Shown: positions 44,313-52,985 of the stretch, in pieces
Position numbering within the stretch: the first letter of the stretch is position 1
Layout of the letters: each line of letters starts with the position of its first letter
From: CAINFV01 sp964409235
GTDB taxonomy: Bacteria > Chlamydiota > Chlamydiia > Chlamydiales > FEN-1388
DNA: 64,000 nucleotides
Direction of reading: 5' to 3'
NCBI GenBank assembly: GCA_964409235.1
Contig: CAYPCN010000004.1
Coordinates: 9,606-73,605, forward strand
The notes under the pieces: generated by a model
The model's database searches: none
What the model saw: only the letters and a program-made list of their open reading frames with translations
Told to the model about the DNA's origin: nothing
Position numbers and translations under genes: made by a program

Positions 44313-46355
44313 ATGCGCTATTGGTCGGCTGGCTGTCCTTCACCGTTAGGAGCGACCTTCCACGCTCCTGACATGTGGAATTTTGCCGTGTATTGTCCCC
44401 ATACTGTTTTGGAACTCGTTATCGGGGAGTACACAACAGGCGCCATCACAGCATCTTTTCCTCTTGATCCTACTGTCAATCGCACTGGCGATATCTGGCA
44501 CATTGCCATTAAAGCCCATGACGACACACTTCTGTGGGGATGGAGAATCGGCGCTTGCCACGCACCACAAGGGTCAAAGATCGCGCCTATTGCTGTCGAT
44601 CCGTACGCCAAACTTGTACAAACGGGAAGTCTTTGGGGACAGAACGCCTGGGCATCCGTTGCACAAGAGGGGGTTCTCGTTGGCGTGGCAACGGCGGACA
44701 CCGAATTTTCATGGGGGACGACTGTCCACTCCCCTCTCAAGCCAGAACAGCTCATTATATACGAGGCTCATGTACGAGGCATGTCTATCGACCCCTCGAG
44801 CAACAGTCGATTTCCGGGGACGTATCTTGGCATGATTGATGCCCTCCCACATCTTCAAGCGCTGGGCATTACCGCTCTTGAACTATTGCCGATCTTTGAA
44901 TTTGATGAAATGGAATGGCCTCTGCACAACCCCATCACCGGCAGCCGGTTGTACAACTACTGGGGCTATTCTCCGCTGAGCTTCTTCTCGCCTATGCAGC
45001 GCTACGGCACCACCAACGATCCAAAAACAACGGCCAAAGAGTTCAAAGCTCTCGTTCGCGCCTGCCATGACTGTGGCATAGCGGTGATCCTCGACGTTGT
45101 CTACAATCACACTGGCGAAGGAAACGAACATGGCCCAGGCATAAGTCTCAAGCTCCTTGGGAATGATACGTACTACATTATGAACGACGATGACTCCTTT
45201 GCGAATTTCTCGGGATGCGGGAACACCGTTAATGCCAATCATCCGGTCGCCATTGACCTTATCCTCCACAGCCTCCGCCATTGGATTCTTGAGTACCGCG
45301 TCGATGGATTTCGTTTTGACTTGGCATCGGCCATGACTCGCAACCAACTCGGCATTCCCATGACCGAACCTTCGCTCATAGAAGCGATCATTCTCGATCC
45401 TGTCATCGGCAAGAGCATTCTCATCACAGAACCGTGGGATGCAGCTGGCTTATACCAAACAGGCCGTCTCTTTCATTTGAATCAGTGCCAACGTCCAGCG
45501 TTGATGGAATGGAACGATCGATTTCGCGATGATGTCCGCCGCTTCGTCAGAGGGACACCAGGAATGTCTGGGCTCTTTGCCAGCCGAATGTGCGGTTCAG
45601 AAGACATCTACGGCCCTCTTGGATCTCCTGCAAATTCAATCAACTACATCTCTGCCCACGATGGCTTTTCCCTGTGTGACCTCGTCAGCTACAATGAAAA
45701 ACACAACAGTGAAAATGGCGAGCGTAACCTCGATGGCATGAATGAAAATTACTCGTGGAACTGCGGCGTAGAAGGACCAACACCGCAACGCAAGATTGCT
45801 CGATTGCGAGATCGCCAATGCAAAAATTTCCTCACTGCGTTACTCATGTCGCAAGGAAACCCCATGATCCTTATGGGCGATGAGTACGCGCGATCGAAGG
45901 GAGGGAATAATAACACATGGTGCCAAGACAGCCCCATAAGCTGGTATCAGTGGCATGAAGTAGAACAACGCGCTGACCTTGTCCAACTGGTCTCAACGCT
46001 TTCAGCACTTCGAAAAGAGTCCGGGTGCTTTCATTCCCATAGGTTTTTAACTGAAGCAGATGTTCAGTGGCATGGAAATGCCGTAGACACTCCGTGTTGG
46101 GATTCGGACAACCACCTCGTTGTTTGGACTCTTTGTGATCAAGAGCAACAACGGCGTCTCTTTATCGCCTTTAACGCCTCTCCTCGCCGCCAGCGCATTG
46201 AGATTCCTCGTACCACCTGTGGCGCCTGGCAGTGCGTTGTGAATACCTCAAAGCTTCCTCCTGATGACCTCTTCCCTCTACACCAAGGGCCTCGTATAAC
46301 AACCCGTACTATCACCATGATGCCATTTTCCTCGCTCGTGTTGAGCCATTTGTAA
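44313..46355 (+). CDS. glgX: Glycogen debranching enzyme (isoamylase type)
   Basis: The 680-residue GH13 enzyme has an N-terminal carbohydrate-binding E-set domain (about 1-140), a TIM barrel with VILDVVYNHTGEGNE near 258, nucleophile VDGFRFDLAS near 330, acid ILITEPWDAAG near 369 and ISAHDGFSLCDL near 445, and a C-terminal beta domain. It hydrolyses alpha-1,6 branches in glycogen. Chlamydiae use glycogen and carry glgX. GAGGGAAC precedes the ATG. Confidence 0.94.
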   Translation: MRYWSAGCPSPLGATFHAPDMWNFAVYCPHTVLELVIGEYTTGAITASFPLDPTVNRTGDIWHIAIKAHDDTLLWGWRIGACHAPQGSKIAPIAVDPYAKLVQTGSLWGQNAWASVAQEGVLVGVATADTEFSWGTTVHSPLKPEQLIIYEAHVRGMSIDPSSNSRFPGTYLGMIDALPHLQALGITALELLPIFEFDEMEWPLHNPITGSRLYNYWGYSPLSFFSPMQRYGTTNDPKTTAKEFKALVRACHDCGIAVILDVVYNHTGEGNEHGPGISLKLLGNDTYYIMNDDDSFANFSGCGNTVNANHPVAIDLILHSLRHWILEYRVDGFRFDLASAMTRNQLGIPMTEPSLIEAIILDPVIGKSILITEPWDAAGLYQTGRLFHLNQCQRPALMEWNDRFRDDVRRFVRGTPGMSGLFASRMCGSEDIYGPLGSPANSINYISAHDGFSLCDLVSYNEKHNSENGERNLDGMNENYSWNCGVEGPTPQRKIARLRDRQCKNFLTALLMSQGNPMILMGDEYARSKGGNNNTWCQDSPISWYQWHEVEQRADLVQLVSTLSALRKESGCFHSHRFLTEADVQWHGNAVDTPCWDSDNHLVVWTLCDQEQQRRLFIAFNASPRRQRIEIPRTTCGAWQCVVNTSKLPPDDLFPLHQGPRITTRTITMMPFSSLVLSHL

Positions 46356-46356
46356 T

Positions 46357-46446
46357 GAGGAGAAGGGACGATATTTTTGGGTCGAGAGATTCGGCCGAAA
46401 AAGTCCTCCTGTATCCTCCAAAGGCATCTCGCAAATGGCTCGTGCT
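46357..46446 (+). repeat. Dispersed intergenic repeat, copy 7
   Basis: The copy starts right after glgX and contains GATTCGGCCGAAAAAG (46389-46404) and TATCCTCCAAAGGCATCTCG then CAAATGGCTCG. It aligns with copies 3 and 9 over about 85 bases. An open frame runs through it into the next gene, but it is probably not coding. Confidence 0.65.
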
Positions 46447-46508
46447 ATCCCTCTTCGAAAAAAAGGACGTTCCTTGTAGGCTGCCAAAGAAACGAGGACG
46501 TTTGTGCC

Positions 46509-48068
46509 ATGAGTACTTCTGCCGCAGCCAGCATTTCCCCGCAAGAAATCCCAACAGCCACTCGCCTTCCTCAGGCGGCGGCGAAGCTGTCAAAAACCGC
46601 CGCTGTTGTTCGACAATTCTTTCGTTCGATACGAGAGCGACTCCATGTGAACCATGGTTCGAAATTTGTCGTCACACCTCCCTTACCTCTTCGAAAACTC
46701 GTGCCTATTTGTCTGGATCTGGCGAGCACCGCGTTTGTCCCCATCGATGAAGCCCTTTCTAAGAAGCTTCCCATGGCCAATCTCGGAATAGCAACTATTC
46801 AGGGGATCATCGGGCTTCGAAGTATTGGGAAGAAGGTGACCAAGGCGGCGAAAGGGATCAAAGCGAATCGGCGGCTGATCGCCCAGCTTCGCTCGGCTCG
46901 CCATGACCAGCGTCGTATGACAGAGCCCGAGGCTCAGGCCCAATTGGAAATTCGCATTCAAAAGCTTCAGAAACAGATCGTCACCTCACGAAGTCACATC
47001 TTTTCTCTGCGCAGCATCCCTGCTTCACTGGCCAATATCGCCTCCTGTGGCCTCACAGGCATACGGATCATCGCCCAAAAAGTCGGGACCGTCAGCCAAT
47101 CCATCCTTTCAGGTTTGCAATTGGCGGCAACGATCGCTGGAGCGGCTGCCGGCGGCCTCGCTGTCTTGCTGGGAGGCCTAGAAACTGCTCTTGGCATTCG
47201 CCACATGCGACAGGCGTATCAAGAAAAGAAAACTATCGACACACAAATAGCGAGATTTGACAGTCGAGTGCGTTCAGAAACGGGGATCCCTGACAATGTT
47301 TGGTCCATCATTCGCACTATCAGGGGCATTCAGTTGCACCGCGAAGCATTAAAGGCCAACAAACATTTTCAGCTGAGCCTCCTCAGAGCAAGCGGAGGAT
47401 CGCTTGCGACGATTGCCGGCGCACTTGGCATAGGAGCTGCCTTTACCGCTGGGGTGGCAGCCACAGGCATTGCCGTGTCAGCCCTCGTCATCGGCATGAT
47501 AGGGTTAGGAGTCTCCATTGGGTCGTACTTTATGCGTCGCCGACTCAAAAGCGAAATGTCGACGATGAAAGTGTCCAATGCGCAGTTCAAAGAACTCCTC
47601 GCCTTCCTGAAAAGCCCTGATTGCACGGAAATGCAAAAAGACGAAATCGCCTGCCTTCTTGGAATAGACAGTCGCAAACTGGTGGCCGCCAATATTCATC
47701 TTCCTCATGAGCTGAGGAAACTTCTCTGTAGTGATACCGATATCAAAGAGCTGGCGCAGTATCTCTGCACAGGACAAGGCAGTGGAGATCAAAAAATCAA
47801 ATTCGCTCAAATGCTGGATGCGCCACCATCCAAGATTTTTGATCGAAAGAGACTTCTAGAAGATTTCTTGAAGAGCATTGTACATGGTATTACCCCATCA
47901 TCTCTACTCCAAGCCACAACCTATTTTACCACGAGGAATCCATCGCAAGCGGTGCAAGAAGACGTTGCTCCAATCCTGGGGCTTTCGCCTCAAGAGCTCT
48001 CGTCTCCTCAATCAGCCCTTGAAACCATATTGAGAGAATTTCTATGTCAAAGCAATCGATCATCCTGA
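46509..48068 (+). CDS. Large protein with bilobed hydrophobic regions; candidate membrane-directed effector
   Basis: The 519-residue protein starts at ATG 46509 with GAGGA upstream; the earlier open frame lies in the repeat. The N-terminus is Ala/Ser-rich and basic. Two long hydrophobic, Gly/Ala-rich regions lie near residues 180-240 (LAATIAGAAAGGLAVLLGG) and 300-345 (IAGALGIGAAFTAGVAATG), separated by charged helices. The C-terminal 170 residues are soluble and helical (ELLAFLKSP, DEIACLLGIDSRKL). It belongs to no family I recognise. Bilobed hydrophobicity recalls Inc or pore-type proteins; the overlapping downstream gene may encode its chaperone. Confidence 0.65.
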   Translation: MSTSAAASISPQEIPTATRLPQAAAKLSKTAAVVRQFFRSIRERLHVNHGSKFVVTPPLPLRKLVPICLDLASTAFVPIDEALSKKLPMANLGIATIQGIIGLRSIGKKVTKAAKGIKANRRLIAQLRSARHDQRRMTEPEAQAQLEIRIQKLQKQIVTSRSHIFSLRSIPASLANIASCGLTGIRIIAQKVGTVSQSILSGLQLAATIAGAAAGGLAVLLGGLETALGIRHMRQAYQEKKTIDTQIARFDSRVRSETGIPDNVWSIIRTIRGIQLHREALKANKHFQLSLLRASGGSLATIAGALGIGAAFTAGVAATGIAVSALVIGMIGLGVSIGSYFMRRRLKSEMSTMKVSNAQFKELLAFLKSPDCTEMQKDEIACLLGIDSRKLVAANIHLPHELRKLLCSDTDIKELAQYLCTGQGSGDQKIKFAQMLDAPPSKIFDRKRLLEDFLKSIVHGITPSSLLQATTYFTTRNPSQAVQEDVAPILGLSPQELSSPQSALETILREFLCQSNRSS

Positions 48069-48598
48069 CCATTGTCAAGCGACTTGAAGAATACGGCCTT
48101 CAGGTGACAACAAGTGGGTTAGAGGGGCAGTTCCCCTATGAAGCCTGTATCGTCGACTTTGGATTTGACGAAAAGAAGCGGCCGGTCGCCATTCAGATTC
48201 TTCACTACTCCCAAGACATTCTGTCGGCGATTTTTGAAGGAGAGAGCGAGCCCAATCCTACGAACCTCAGTATTCTTTCGTTTATTATGACAATTCCCGT
48301 AGAAATATCTCAGAAGACAACAGGAGAGGTGCTGCGCCTCATAAGCTTAGCGAACAAGTCGCTCCCCCTTGGAGCGTTGAACTGTAGTGAGGTTGAGAAG
48401 AGCGTGTATTTCTCATATAGCCTTCCCGTGTTCGAGGAGCCGCTAAGTGAGTTGACGCTGGTAACGATCCTCCAGACGGCGCTCTTTGTCAAGGAGACCT
48501 TCCTTTCCTCTATTGATGCTGTTGCAAGCGGGACGTCCACTGTGCATTCTCTTCTGAAAGAATTGCCGTCAAAAAAAACTGTATCACACAGAGCATAG
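48044..48598 (+). CDS. YbjN/type III chaperone-fold-like small protein
   Basis: The 184-residue protein overlaps the 3' end of the preceding gene by 25 bases. The order of strands and helices fits the YbjN / Tir-chaperone fold: VDFGFDEKKRPVAIQI, LSFIMTIPVEI, LGALNCSEVEKSVYFSYSLP and ILQTALFVKETF. The LPLGALN then YFSYSLPVFEEPLSE section is the most telling. Such proteins bind and keep secretion substrates soluble. Coupling to the hydrophobic 519-residue protein suggests a chaperone-client pair, which is inference. Confidence 0.55.
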   Translation: MSKQSIILTIVKRLEEYGLQVTTSGLEGQFPYEACIVDFGFDEKKRPVAIQILHYSQDILSAIFEGESEPNPTNLSILSFIMTIPVEISQKTTGEVLRLISLANKSLPLGALNCSEVEKSVYFSYSLPVFEEPLSELTLVTILQTALFVKETFLSSIDAVASGTSTVHSLLKELPSKKTVSHRA

Positions 48599-48692
48599 AC
48601 AAAAAAATTGCTGGCGCCTAGAATCCCGCACACGATACAACTTGGGTTCTCGTACTCTTGTACAAACCGTAGAGCATTTTGGTGAAAGTCGT

Positions 48693-49748
48693 ATGCCACT
48701 TTGGGTTTCGAAAATACCTTTTCTCCTCATTTTCCTCGGCGTAGCGGGCCTCTATCATGCATCCTATTTGCCGATTGACGGGAATTTTTTTGGCGCGGTA
48801 GCGGTCACCGGCCTGTTTGGACTGCTCATCGTTCACGCCGTACAGCTCTTCCTTCGCCTGTGGTCTGCTATCAACCTCTTCAACACGCTTATTTCAACGG
48901 TTGTTGGCTTTGGTGTTGCTGCCTTTTTGAGCCTTTGTGCACGGGAAATTTTTCTACCGGGAGCGCTTTCGAGAGAGGTCGTATCTCTCATCCATTTCCT
49001 TCTTCCGTTCACCATCGCCATCGTTTCTTTTTCTTGCTTGAGGATCTTTCCCTTCTTCCGTGCCAGCGAATCCCCCTCTTCGCAGGTGGCTGACACTCAA
49101 CAATCAGCACCGGGTGTGCGAAAATTCATCCCTGACCAGTCCGTTCTTGAGGACGGCCGCTTAGTCGATCTTGCACGAACAGGGCTGTTTGACGGCCAGA
49201 TTGTTGTGCCCTCGTTCCTTCCTCGAGAGCTCAAAAATCATTCAGAGTCAGGTGATGAACTGGCCAGGGTCAAGGCTCGCAAGGCGCTCGAAGCCCTCCG
49301 GCGACTTGAATCATTACCTCGTGTTGGCCTCCAGTTCAAAGACGTGGCCGTTCCTGAAAGCGTTGAACTGAACGAGAAGATCGTGCAGTCCGCCAAACTT
49401 CTCAACGCCTCGCTCCTGACCAATGAGAATTCTCCACTTCGCGCTGAAACAGAACAAGGGATGTACCTAGCGATCGACACTATTGCCAATTCCTTGCGCC
49501 CGCTCATTCCAAAAGGAGAAACGCTCTCCATTAAGATCCAGCGTCTTGGAAAAGAGCCGAAGCAGGGCATTGGGTACCTCGACGATGGGACCATGGTGGT
49601 GGTCAATGGAGGAGGCGATTTTTTAGGAAAAAATGTCCGTACGCAGGTCCTCTCGCAGAAGTATTCATCCTCAGGGAAAATTATATTCTGCAACGTACGA
49701 GAGGATGACAATGACGATGGACAGTCTGAAATGAATTATTGCAATTAA
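48693..49748 (+). CDS. PIN/TRAM domain membrane protein (YacL-like)
   Basis: The 351-residue protein has N-terminal membrane segments within about residues 1-125 (FLLIFLGVAGL, GLFGLLIVHAVQLFL, VVGFGVAAFLSL, LLPFTIAIVSFS). A PIN nuclease domain follows with FIPDQSVLEDGRLVDLARTG near 145 (first catalytic Asp) and ASLLTNENSPL near 258, and a TRAM-like C-terminus (YLDDGTMVVVNGG) completes it. The family (YacL) is a predicted membrane-bound RNase. I chose ATG 48693 with GGTGAAAG upstream rather than a TTG at 48642. Confidence 0.8.
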   Translation: MPLWVSKIPFLLIFLGVAGLYHASYLPIDGNFFGAVAVTGLFGLLIVHAVQLFLRLWSAINLFNTLISTVVGFGVAAFLSLCAREIFLPGALSREVVSLIHFLLPFTIAIVSFSCLRIFPFFRASESPSSQVADTQQSAPGVRKFIPDQSVLEDGRLVDLARTGLFDGQIVVPSFLPRELKNHSESGDELARVKARKALEALRRLESLPRVGLQFKDVAVPESVELNEKIVQSAKLLNASLLTNENSPLRAETEQGMYLAIDTIANSLRPLIPKGETLSIKIQRLGKEPKQGIGYLDDGTMVVVNGGGDFLGKNVRTQVLSQKYSSSGKIIFCNVREDDNDDGQSEMNYCN

Positions 49749-49761
49749 GGTACAGGCCGCG

Positions 49762-50145
49762 GTGATCCACGGAATTGGATGTGATTGTATTGAAATAGAG
49801 CGTTTTCGGTTGGCCATACGCCGCACAGGGCAGCCGCTCCTTGAGCGGCTCTTTACACCACAGGAAATCGTGTATAGCCAGCGGTATCAAGATCCAACCT
49901 TGTACTTCGCAGGCCGTTTTGCAGCTAAAGAGGCACTAGCTAAGGCCCTTGGAGTGGGAATTGGGGCTGCTCTCTCATGGCATGACATAGAGATTGCCAA
50001 CGACGAACGGGGGAAGCCAACCGTCGTGTGGCACCAACGGACCCACGAGCGATTTCAGTTGGCTGCAACCCACCTTTCGATCAGTCACTCTCATACGATG
50101 GCCATTGCATATGCTCTCATTGAAACTCAGAGCACACAGAAATAG
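49762..50145 (+). CDS. acpS: Holo-(acyl-carrier-protein) synthase
   Basis: The 127-residue phosphopantetheinyl transferase has GIGCDCIEIERF near residue 4 and FAAKEALAKALG near 53, the Mg/CoA-binding signatures. It loads ACP for fatty-acid synthesis. It starts at GTG. The stop codon abuts the ATG of the next gene with no gap, so the following 682-residue gene is probably cotranscribed. Confidence 0.93.
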   Translation: MIHGIGCDCIEIERFRLAIRRTGQPLLERLFTPQEIVYSQRYQDPTLYFAGRFAAKEALAKALGVGIGAALSWHDIEIANDERGKPTVVWHQRTHERFQLAATHLSISHSHTMAIAYALIETQSTQK

Positions 50146-52194
50146 ATGACTCCTAATGAGATAGACGGAAAGCTCTTGTATGCACTCGGTCACGACAGTT
50201 TTAGGGATTTGCATCCCACAACTCTGTGGGGGTGGCGAAAGATTCAGGTGTGGAGAGGGAAGAATTTTGAGATCAAGGATTCTTCTGGAAAACCTCACTC
50301 AATTGACAAAGACGCCTTTATTCAATGCTTCTTGAAGACTCTCACATCAACATCACAAACTAGCGACGCTGTGTCAGCGATCATCGACAGCATCTCTCAA
50401 GAACCCTTGCTTGAGTTTGACGCGTTTGTGAAGAAGGTCCGGGAGCAGGTCAATACGGAAAGGCCATCATCTGCACATGCGGCACCTCCTCCCAAAAGCT
50501 CGAGAGAGAGTGGGCTTGTGCTTGAGATCGAAGCGTTTATGAAGAAGGTCCGTGAACAGCTCAACGCGCTACATCTTCCCAAAAGCTCGAGAAAGACAAA
50601 GGTTCTTCAACTACTTTCTCCAAAACACCTATATCGGGCCCTTACATCCCGAACTCGTTCTCGTCCTGAAGCGCTAAGTCCGGCAACGGAGGAGCCTGCC
50701 AGAAGTCGTGCCACCGATCTCTCTGAAAGGTATACCTCGCTCTTCGCACGATATACAAAACTCAAAGAAGTAACCAACGATTCCCGATTCCACCTGTCGA
50801 TCAATCAGGAGCTCTCATCCGCCCATGATTTGCTACAAGCGTTGGTAGGCTCTGCATCTCCTCCTACAGACGATCTCGAGCAGGCATGTAACACACTGTC
50901 CCGTCTCCTCGACGAAACCGAGAAACACTTTGCCGAAGCGCTTGCTCAGTTTGATAAGGCCTCCACTCATATATCTCGGGCTATGGCGTCCATCCTCGAA
51001 ATAGAGAATACTGAAGCTCTTCTCCAAAAAATCGATGCTCTTCTTCACTTCATCGAGACGACTATCGCCCCGATTCAGCTACCGTTCGCTGAGACGAAGC
51101 AACAACTACAGACGCTACGTGCTGTTGCTGACGCAGCATTAGCCATGGCAAAGCAAGCGGCGAACTATCTCTCGTCATATACACCAGGACAAAAAGCCGA
51201 TCTCTCTGCCCTTCGCTCTGCACAAGAACTCTTCCTAACAGCACGAAAAAAGACGGATCTCCATCCCCACGTCGGACAGAAGGAATTGGCATTTGTGGAA
51301 TGCGTCGAAACCCTTGATACGCTCAATAGATTTCACGCTGATAGTTATGGGGTATGGTGGTTCACCACTGGCATCTGGATAGATCCTACGTCTCACAAAA
51401 TGACTACCGGATGGGCTGTCCGCCAAGACACCAGCGGAATTGCGACTGCCTTGGCCAGGGCGCAAAAAGCCTTGACACCATATCTTGCAACGCTTTCTCC
51501 AAGCATAGGCCCAAAACTCATTACGACTCTTCAATACCTCCAGTCTGCGTATCGTGCAGCATACTATCCAGAGATCGGCCGTGCTACGGCAGCGTGGATA
51601 GCGGAAATCCAACATTCTGAACGGGCGGCGCCTGCTCTTGCTACGCAGATGCTTCCAGATGGTGAGCAGGCAGAGCCTGTCCTTTCTCCGCTCATACCTC
51701 CAGCTCCTGACCGTGCCACAGGCACAGCGGCCAAGAGCACGCCTCAACCGCGCCAAGAGATGCCAATCACATTTGAGGCATTGCAAGCAGATACATGTCT
51801 TGAATCTCAAGGAAATCTTCTCGACCTGATCCAGCAAGCGACTACAACCATTCCGGAAGGAGAGAGAAACTCCTCCCCTCTCTACATTCTCTATGTCTTG
51901 ATGCAGCAAGAAATGGTCATCGCGCAACAGAAAACTCGTGAACAGTTTCAGGAACAAGTTGCGCAGCACTTGAATATCTTGATGACGGGGACCTGGTTTA
52001 GCAAGGCTCGCCTCTTTGCGAGTTTTCCATCACAAGTCCGAGGCGTTCTTTCGCCATTTCGCCCTTCTCTCTCACAAGTAACGGAAGAGCTAGGGCATAT
52101 TTCTCACTCCGTCATCGATCGACTCAGCAAAGATGCTTTTGAGCATTTCTCAAAATCACTTGACATACCCGGCTCTACAACGCAATCGGGATAG
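50146..52194 (+). CDS. Unknown 682-residue helical protein; candidate effector
   Basis: The ATG directly follows the acpS stop. The N-terminal region carries a short internal duplication: LLEFDAFVKKVREQVN near residue 86 and LEIEAFMKKVREQLN near 126, each followed by PPKSSRES or LPKSSRKTK. Residues 220-400 are helical (LLQALVGSASPPTDDLEQAC, ALLQKIDALLHFIET). A Pro/Thr-rich linker lies near 505-530. There is no signal peptide, membrane segment or known domain. The protein size and linkers resemble the other effector-like genes here. The end overlaps the convergent barrel gene by 20 bases. Confidence 0.65.
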   Translation: MTPNEIDGKLLYALGHDSFRDLHPTTLWGWRKIQVWRGKNFEIKDSSGKPHSIDKDAFIQCFLKTLTSTSQTSDAVSAIIDSISQEPLLEFDAFVKKVREQVNTERPSSAHAAPPPKSSRESGLVLEIEAFMKKVREQLNALHLPKSSRKTKVLQLLSPKHLYRALTSRTRSRPEALSPATEEPARSRATDLSERYTSLFARYTKLKEVTNDSRFHLSINQELSSAHDLLQALVGSASPPTDDLEQACNTLSRLLDETEKHFAEALAQFDKASTHISRAMASILEIENTEALLQKIDALLHFIETTIAPIQLPFAETKQQLQTLRAVADAALAMAKQAANYLSSYTPGQKADLSALRSAQELFLTARKKTDLHPHVGQKELAFVECVETLDTLNRFHADSYGVWWFTTGIWIDPTSHKMTTGWAVRQDTSGIATALARAQKALTPYLATLSPSIGPKLITTLQYLQSAYRAAYYPEIGRATAAWIAEIQHSERAAPALATQMLPDGEQAEPVLSPLIPPAPDRATGTAAKSTPQPRQEMPITFEALQADTCLESQGNLLDLIQQATTTIPEGERNSSPLYILYVLMQQEMVIAQQKTREQFQEQVAQHLNILMTGTWFSKARLFASFPSQVRGVLSPFRPSLSQVTEELGHISHSVIDRLSKDAFEHFSKSLDIPGSTTQSG

Positions 52195-52969
52195 AAACGC
52201 TTCCTTGAATGGATGTCGCCCGTTGTAGGCCGCTCTTCGCCAACATTCGATGGATATACGATACTCGTGCTTCGATACCGCTATCCCATCGGTACGCATA
52301 ACTTGCTGTCATGGTATGGACACGCATCGGTACTGTGGCCATTCCTCGAAATGAGGATCGTCCCGAGCCGAAAGTGCGCAGGTGTTGATATGCCATTCGG
52401 ACAAAATGTCGTTGCTTCATCACGTGCTGTATGCCGAATTCCCCACTCATAAACCGAGCTTTCGATGATCCTACGCCTCCGAAGAGGAAGGCAAACGCTT
52501 GCGTATAGCTCTCCTTTCGATTCATAAGATGGCGACCAATGCCGATTCCGAGGTCAATGACGTTTTTCGCCATCTCAAAATACACGGGAGCCTGACTTCG
52601 CGCACGACCCGCAACAGAAGCATCTGCGATCACCATCACGGCAAGAGGCGCATATTCGAGGTCAGAACAGATTTGCCGTGCGGCACGGACCGACAGCTTT
52701 CTTGTAGGCAGTGATCTCCCCTGGATCCCAACGTCGAACTCCCAGTCCGGTAGGAACGACGAGCTGACGTACACCATCCCTTCCGCTCGATGGGAGGGAG
52801 AGTGATCCCATCGTTCTCCCCGTCGATGTATCGAATACCGCTGTAGAGAGGCTGCAGCGCGTGTTTCGAGGAAGCTCTTTGTCCATGGTACAGCCTCGAT
52901 CTGAGGGGCAGCCTCAGCATACGTCGCAATAGCAATGGCGGCAGCGCAAGAACAGCAAAAGCTCTTCAT
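52175..52969 (-). CDS. Signal-peptide-bearing candidate outer-membrane barrel protein
   Basis: The 264-residue protein has a Sec signal peptide (KSFCCSCAAAIAIATYAEAA). The mature part alternates hydrophobic and polar residues as in beta strands, with many aromatic residues and Gly (FEMAKNVIDLGIGIG, AFAFLFGGVGSS, MTASYAYRWDSGIEARVSY). It ends SVSIPIAL. The predicted strands are too few to fix a family; a small outer-membrane barrel is likely. It lies 17 bases downstream of trxB on the same strand. Confidence 0.6.
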   Translation of the reverse strand: MKSFCCSCAAAIAIATYAEAAPQIEAVPWTKSFLETRAAASLQRYSIHRRGERWDHSPSHRAEGMVYVSSSFLPDWEFDVGIQGRSLPTRKLSVRAARQICSDLEYAPLAVMVIADASVAGRARSQAPVYFEMAKNVIDLGIGIGRHLMNRKESYTQAFAFLFGGVGSSKARFMSGEFGIQHVMKQRHFVRMAYQHLRTFGSGRSSFRGMATVPMRVHTMTASYAYRWDSGIEARVSYIHRMLAKSGLQRATSIQGSVSIPIAL

Positions 52970-52985
52970 CCTCGACCTCTGAATT

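Noticed and set aside
46377..46508. In-frame N-terminal extension of the bilobed hydrophobic protein
   Set aside because: It translates the dispersed repeat, has no ribosome site, and a GAGGA-preceded ATG exists at 46509.
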